This document shows, in pieces, positions 63,304-64,000 of a stretch of 64,000 bases of DNA. Under the pieces are notes generated by a model, which worked only from the letters and a program-made list of their open reading frames with translations, was not told where the DNA came from and did not search any database. The DNA lies in the NCBI GenBank assembly GCA_026874595.1, contig JAPPUL010000084.1, positions 483,001 through 547,000 on the forward strand, in the 5' to 3' direction. The stretch's first letter is position 1, and each line of letters begins with the position of its first letter. The position numbers and the translations under genes were made by a program. This DNA is from Sipunculus nudus. Taxonomy: Eukaryota; Annelida; Sipuncula; Golfingiida; Sipunculidae.

Positions 63304-63457
63304 TGTAGAGTTTAAGAGTAGTGAGACTAAGTGGACAAGTCGTTCAGGGCATCAAGTAGTTGTAAGGGACGGGGCATTCTATTTATTTGGTGGGTCTGAT
63401 GGTGCTCCTAAGAACGACGTATGGAGTTTTAGGCTAAGATTAAGGTCCTCTGATTAA
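63257..63457 (+). CDS. Short kelch-like lipoprotein, probably truncated
   Basis: 66 residues with a lipoprotein signal (MRHLTLFLLLLLLSSC) and a single kelch-like unit (SGHQVVVRDGAFYLFGGSDG ... NDVW). AAGGAG lies 8 bases before the ATG. Kelch repeats normally come in sets of four or more to make a beta-propeller; the frame ends after the first, and the bases beyond the stop resemble a further unit in another frame, so this gene may be a decayed or frame-shifted copy. Confidence 0.65.
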   Translation: MRHLTLFLLLLLLSSCVEFKSSETKWTSRSGHQVVVRDGAFYLFGGSDGAPKNDVWSFRLRLRSSD

Positions 63458-63501
63458 ATGGCGCTCTTTTTAACCTCTTAAAAATCAAATAATCCATAAA
63501 C

Positions 63502-63614
63502 AGGTAGTTAAAAATGCTTTGTTGAGCTATACTTGCTCTATATCTTTAGATTACAAGGAGATTATATATGAGACACTTAACTCTTTTGTTATTGCTATTA
63601 GTTTTAATTAGCTG
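63502..63614 (+). repeat. Downstream copy of the duplicated leader and signal-peptide region
   Basis: Second copy of the leader at 63191-63303, with scattered substitutions, in front of the second kelch gene. Confidence 0.9.
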
Positions 63615-64000
63615 TGGAAGTGCCTTAACAAACCTCGAAGGGCAATGAGGGGCTGGAGGACAAAGAGAAGGAGGAGGGGTTGGAGGAGGAGAAGATAGCG
63701 AAGCTGAGTGGCGCCTATTGTCAGGCGATGTTGACGGCCCTAAAGGAATAAAATGGTCAGCTCGTAGTGCTCATCAAGTAGTCGTAAAAGACAATACTTT
63801 CTATCTTTTTGGCGGATATGATTCTATAAAAATGACGTATGGCGCTCAAATGATGGCATTAAGTGGGTAGAAGTGCCAAGTAGTGCTAAATGGTCAGGGC
63901 GTCGAGGACATCAAGTGGTAGTAAAAGATGGGGTATTCTATCTTTTTGGCGGGTATGATGGGTATGACGGGGTTAGTGATAGGAATAACAAGAATGACGT
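63568..64000 (+). pseudogene. Kelch-repeat lipoprotein gene with an in-frame stop and a frameshift; runs off the window
   Basis: A start and lipoprotein signal like the previous gene lead, after 26 codons, to TGA at 63646-63648. The same frame continues past it through a Gly-rich linker into a kelch unit (SAHQVVVKDNTFYLFGGYD). At an A5 run near 63827-63831, the coding signal moves to another frame and continues with KNDVW and a second kelch unit (GHQVVVKDGVFYLFGGYDG) to the window end. Both lesions would need to be real for this to be inactive; phase variation at the A run is possible. TGA is a normal stop elsewhere here. Confidence 0.7.

Noticed and set aside
63568-63648. Possible TGA recoding (Trp or selenocysteine) in the kelch gene
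   Set aside because: TGA ends other intact genes here, such as mdcB, and no selenocysteine-type context is seen, so a nonsense mutation or assembly error is simpler.
1-64000. CRISPR arrays, insertion sequences, prophage, rRNA, tmRNA or RNase P RNA
   Set aside because: No spaced repeats of CRISPR type, transposase or phage proteins, and no diagnostic RNA motifs were seen; the short tandem repeats have no spacers.

Overview
The window is low-GC bacterial DNA that most likely comes from a spirochaete (phylum Spirochaetota). The main evidence is a core-type FlaB flagellin next to a spirochaete-style FliD, relaxed lipoboxes, a PASTA-only protein in the priA-def-fmt-rpe neighbourhood and a spirochaete-like Rho. 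I cannot name the genus. Starts include ATG, GTG and many TTG codons; TAA, TAG and TGA are all used as stops, so the code is standard. No rRNA, IS element, prophage or CRISPR array was seen; the only RNA gene found is a tRNA-Leu(CAA).

Layout. 1-6 kb: a 5'-truncated TPR protein, elbB, a nucleoside phosphorylase, a lipoprotein with an in-frame 9-bp repeat array, a receiver-ATPase signalling protein and a YpdA-type flavoprotein. 6-12 kb: a TPR protein, rsfS, a rhomboid protease, mgsA, a cysteine desulfurase, and the rho-rpmE pair. 11.5-17.6 kb: a flagellar block (flaB, fliD and two downstream unknowns) behind a TPR protein. 18-36 kb: two SppA peptidases, rpmB, a PAS membrane protein, serS, secreted and membrane proteins, a plant-type cystathionine gamma-synthase overlapping a plant-type threonine synthase, uvrB, prp, tRNA-Leu, an aldo-keto reductase and small lipoproteins or membrane proteins, ending with a cyclophilin.

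37.2-46.5 kb: a complete biotin-independent malonate decarboxylase operon, dctP-dctQ-dctM-mdcA-mdcC-mdcD-mdcE-mdcG-mdcB-mdcH. A TRAP transporter would import malonate. MdcG and MdcB would make and attach the 2'-(5''-triphosphoribosyl)-3'-dephospho-CoA arm on the MdcC carrier protein, MdcH would prime it, MdcA would transfer malonyl, and MdcD/MdcE would decarboxylate it. Two strong palindromes in the upstream gap look like operators. The operon ends at a 262-bp near-perfect tandem duplication that also copied the 3' end of the convergent M23 peptidase gene.

47.9-64 kb: ahcY overlapping a serine palmitoyltransferase-like gene (possible sphingolipid synthesis), a lipoprotein, a DHH phosphoesterase, yraN with an unknown upstream gene, UDP-glucose dehydrogenase, the priA-def-fmt-PASTA-rpe cluster, a pterin dehydratase, and tandem kelch-repeat lipoprotein genes, one of which is broken.

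Two genome-wide habits stand out. First, third-position purine or pyrimidine preference depends on strand and flips several times in the window, once apparently inside priA. Second, short tandem duplications of 9-18 bp are scattered through coding and non-coding DNA. All functions are inferred from reading the sequence; no database search was run.
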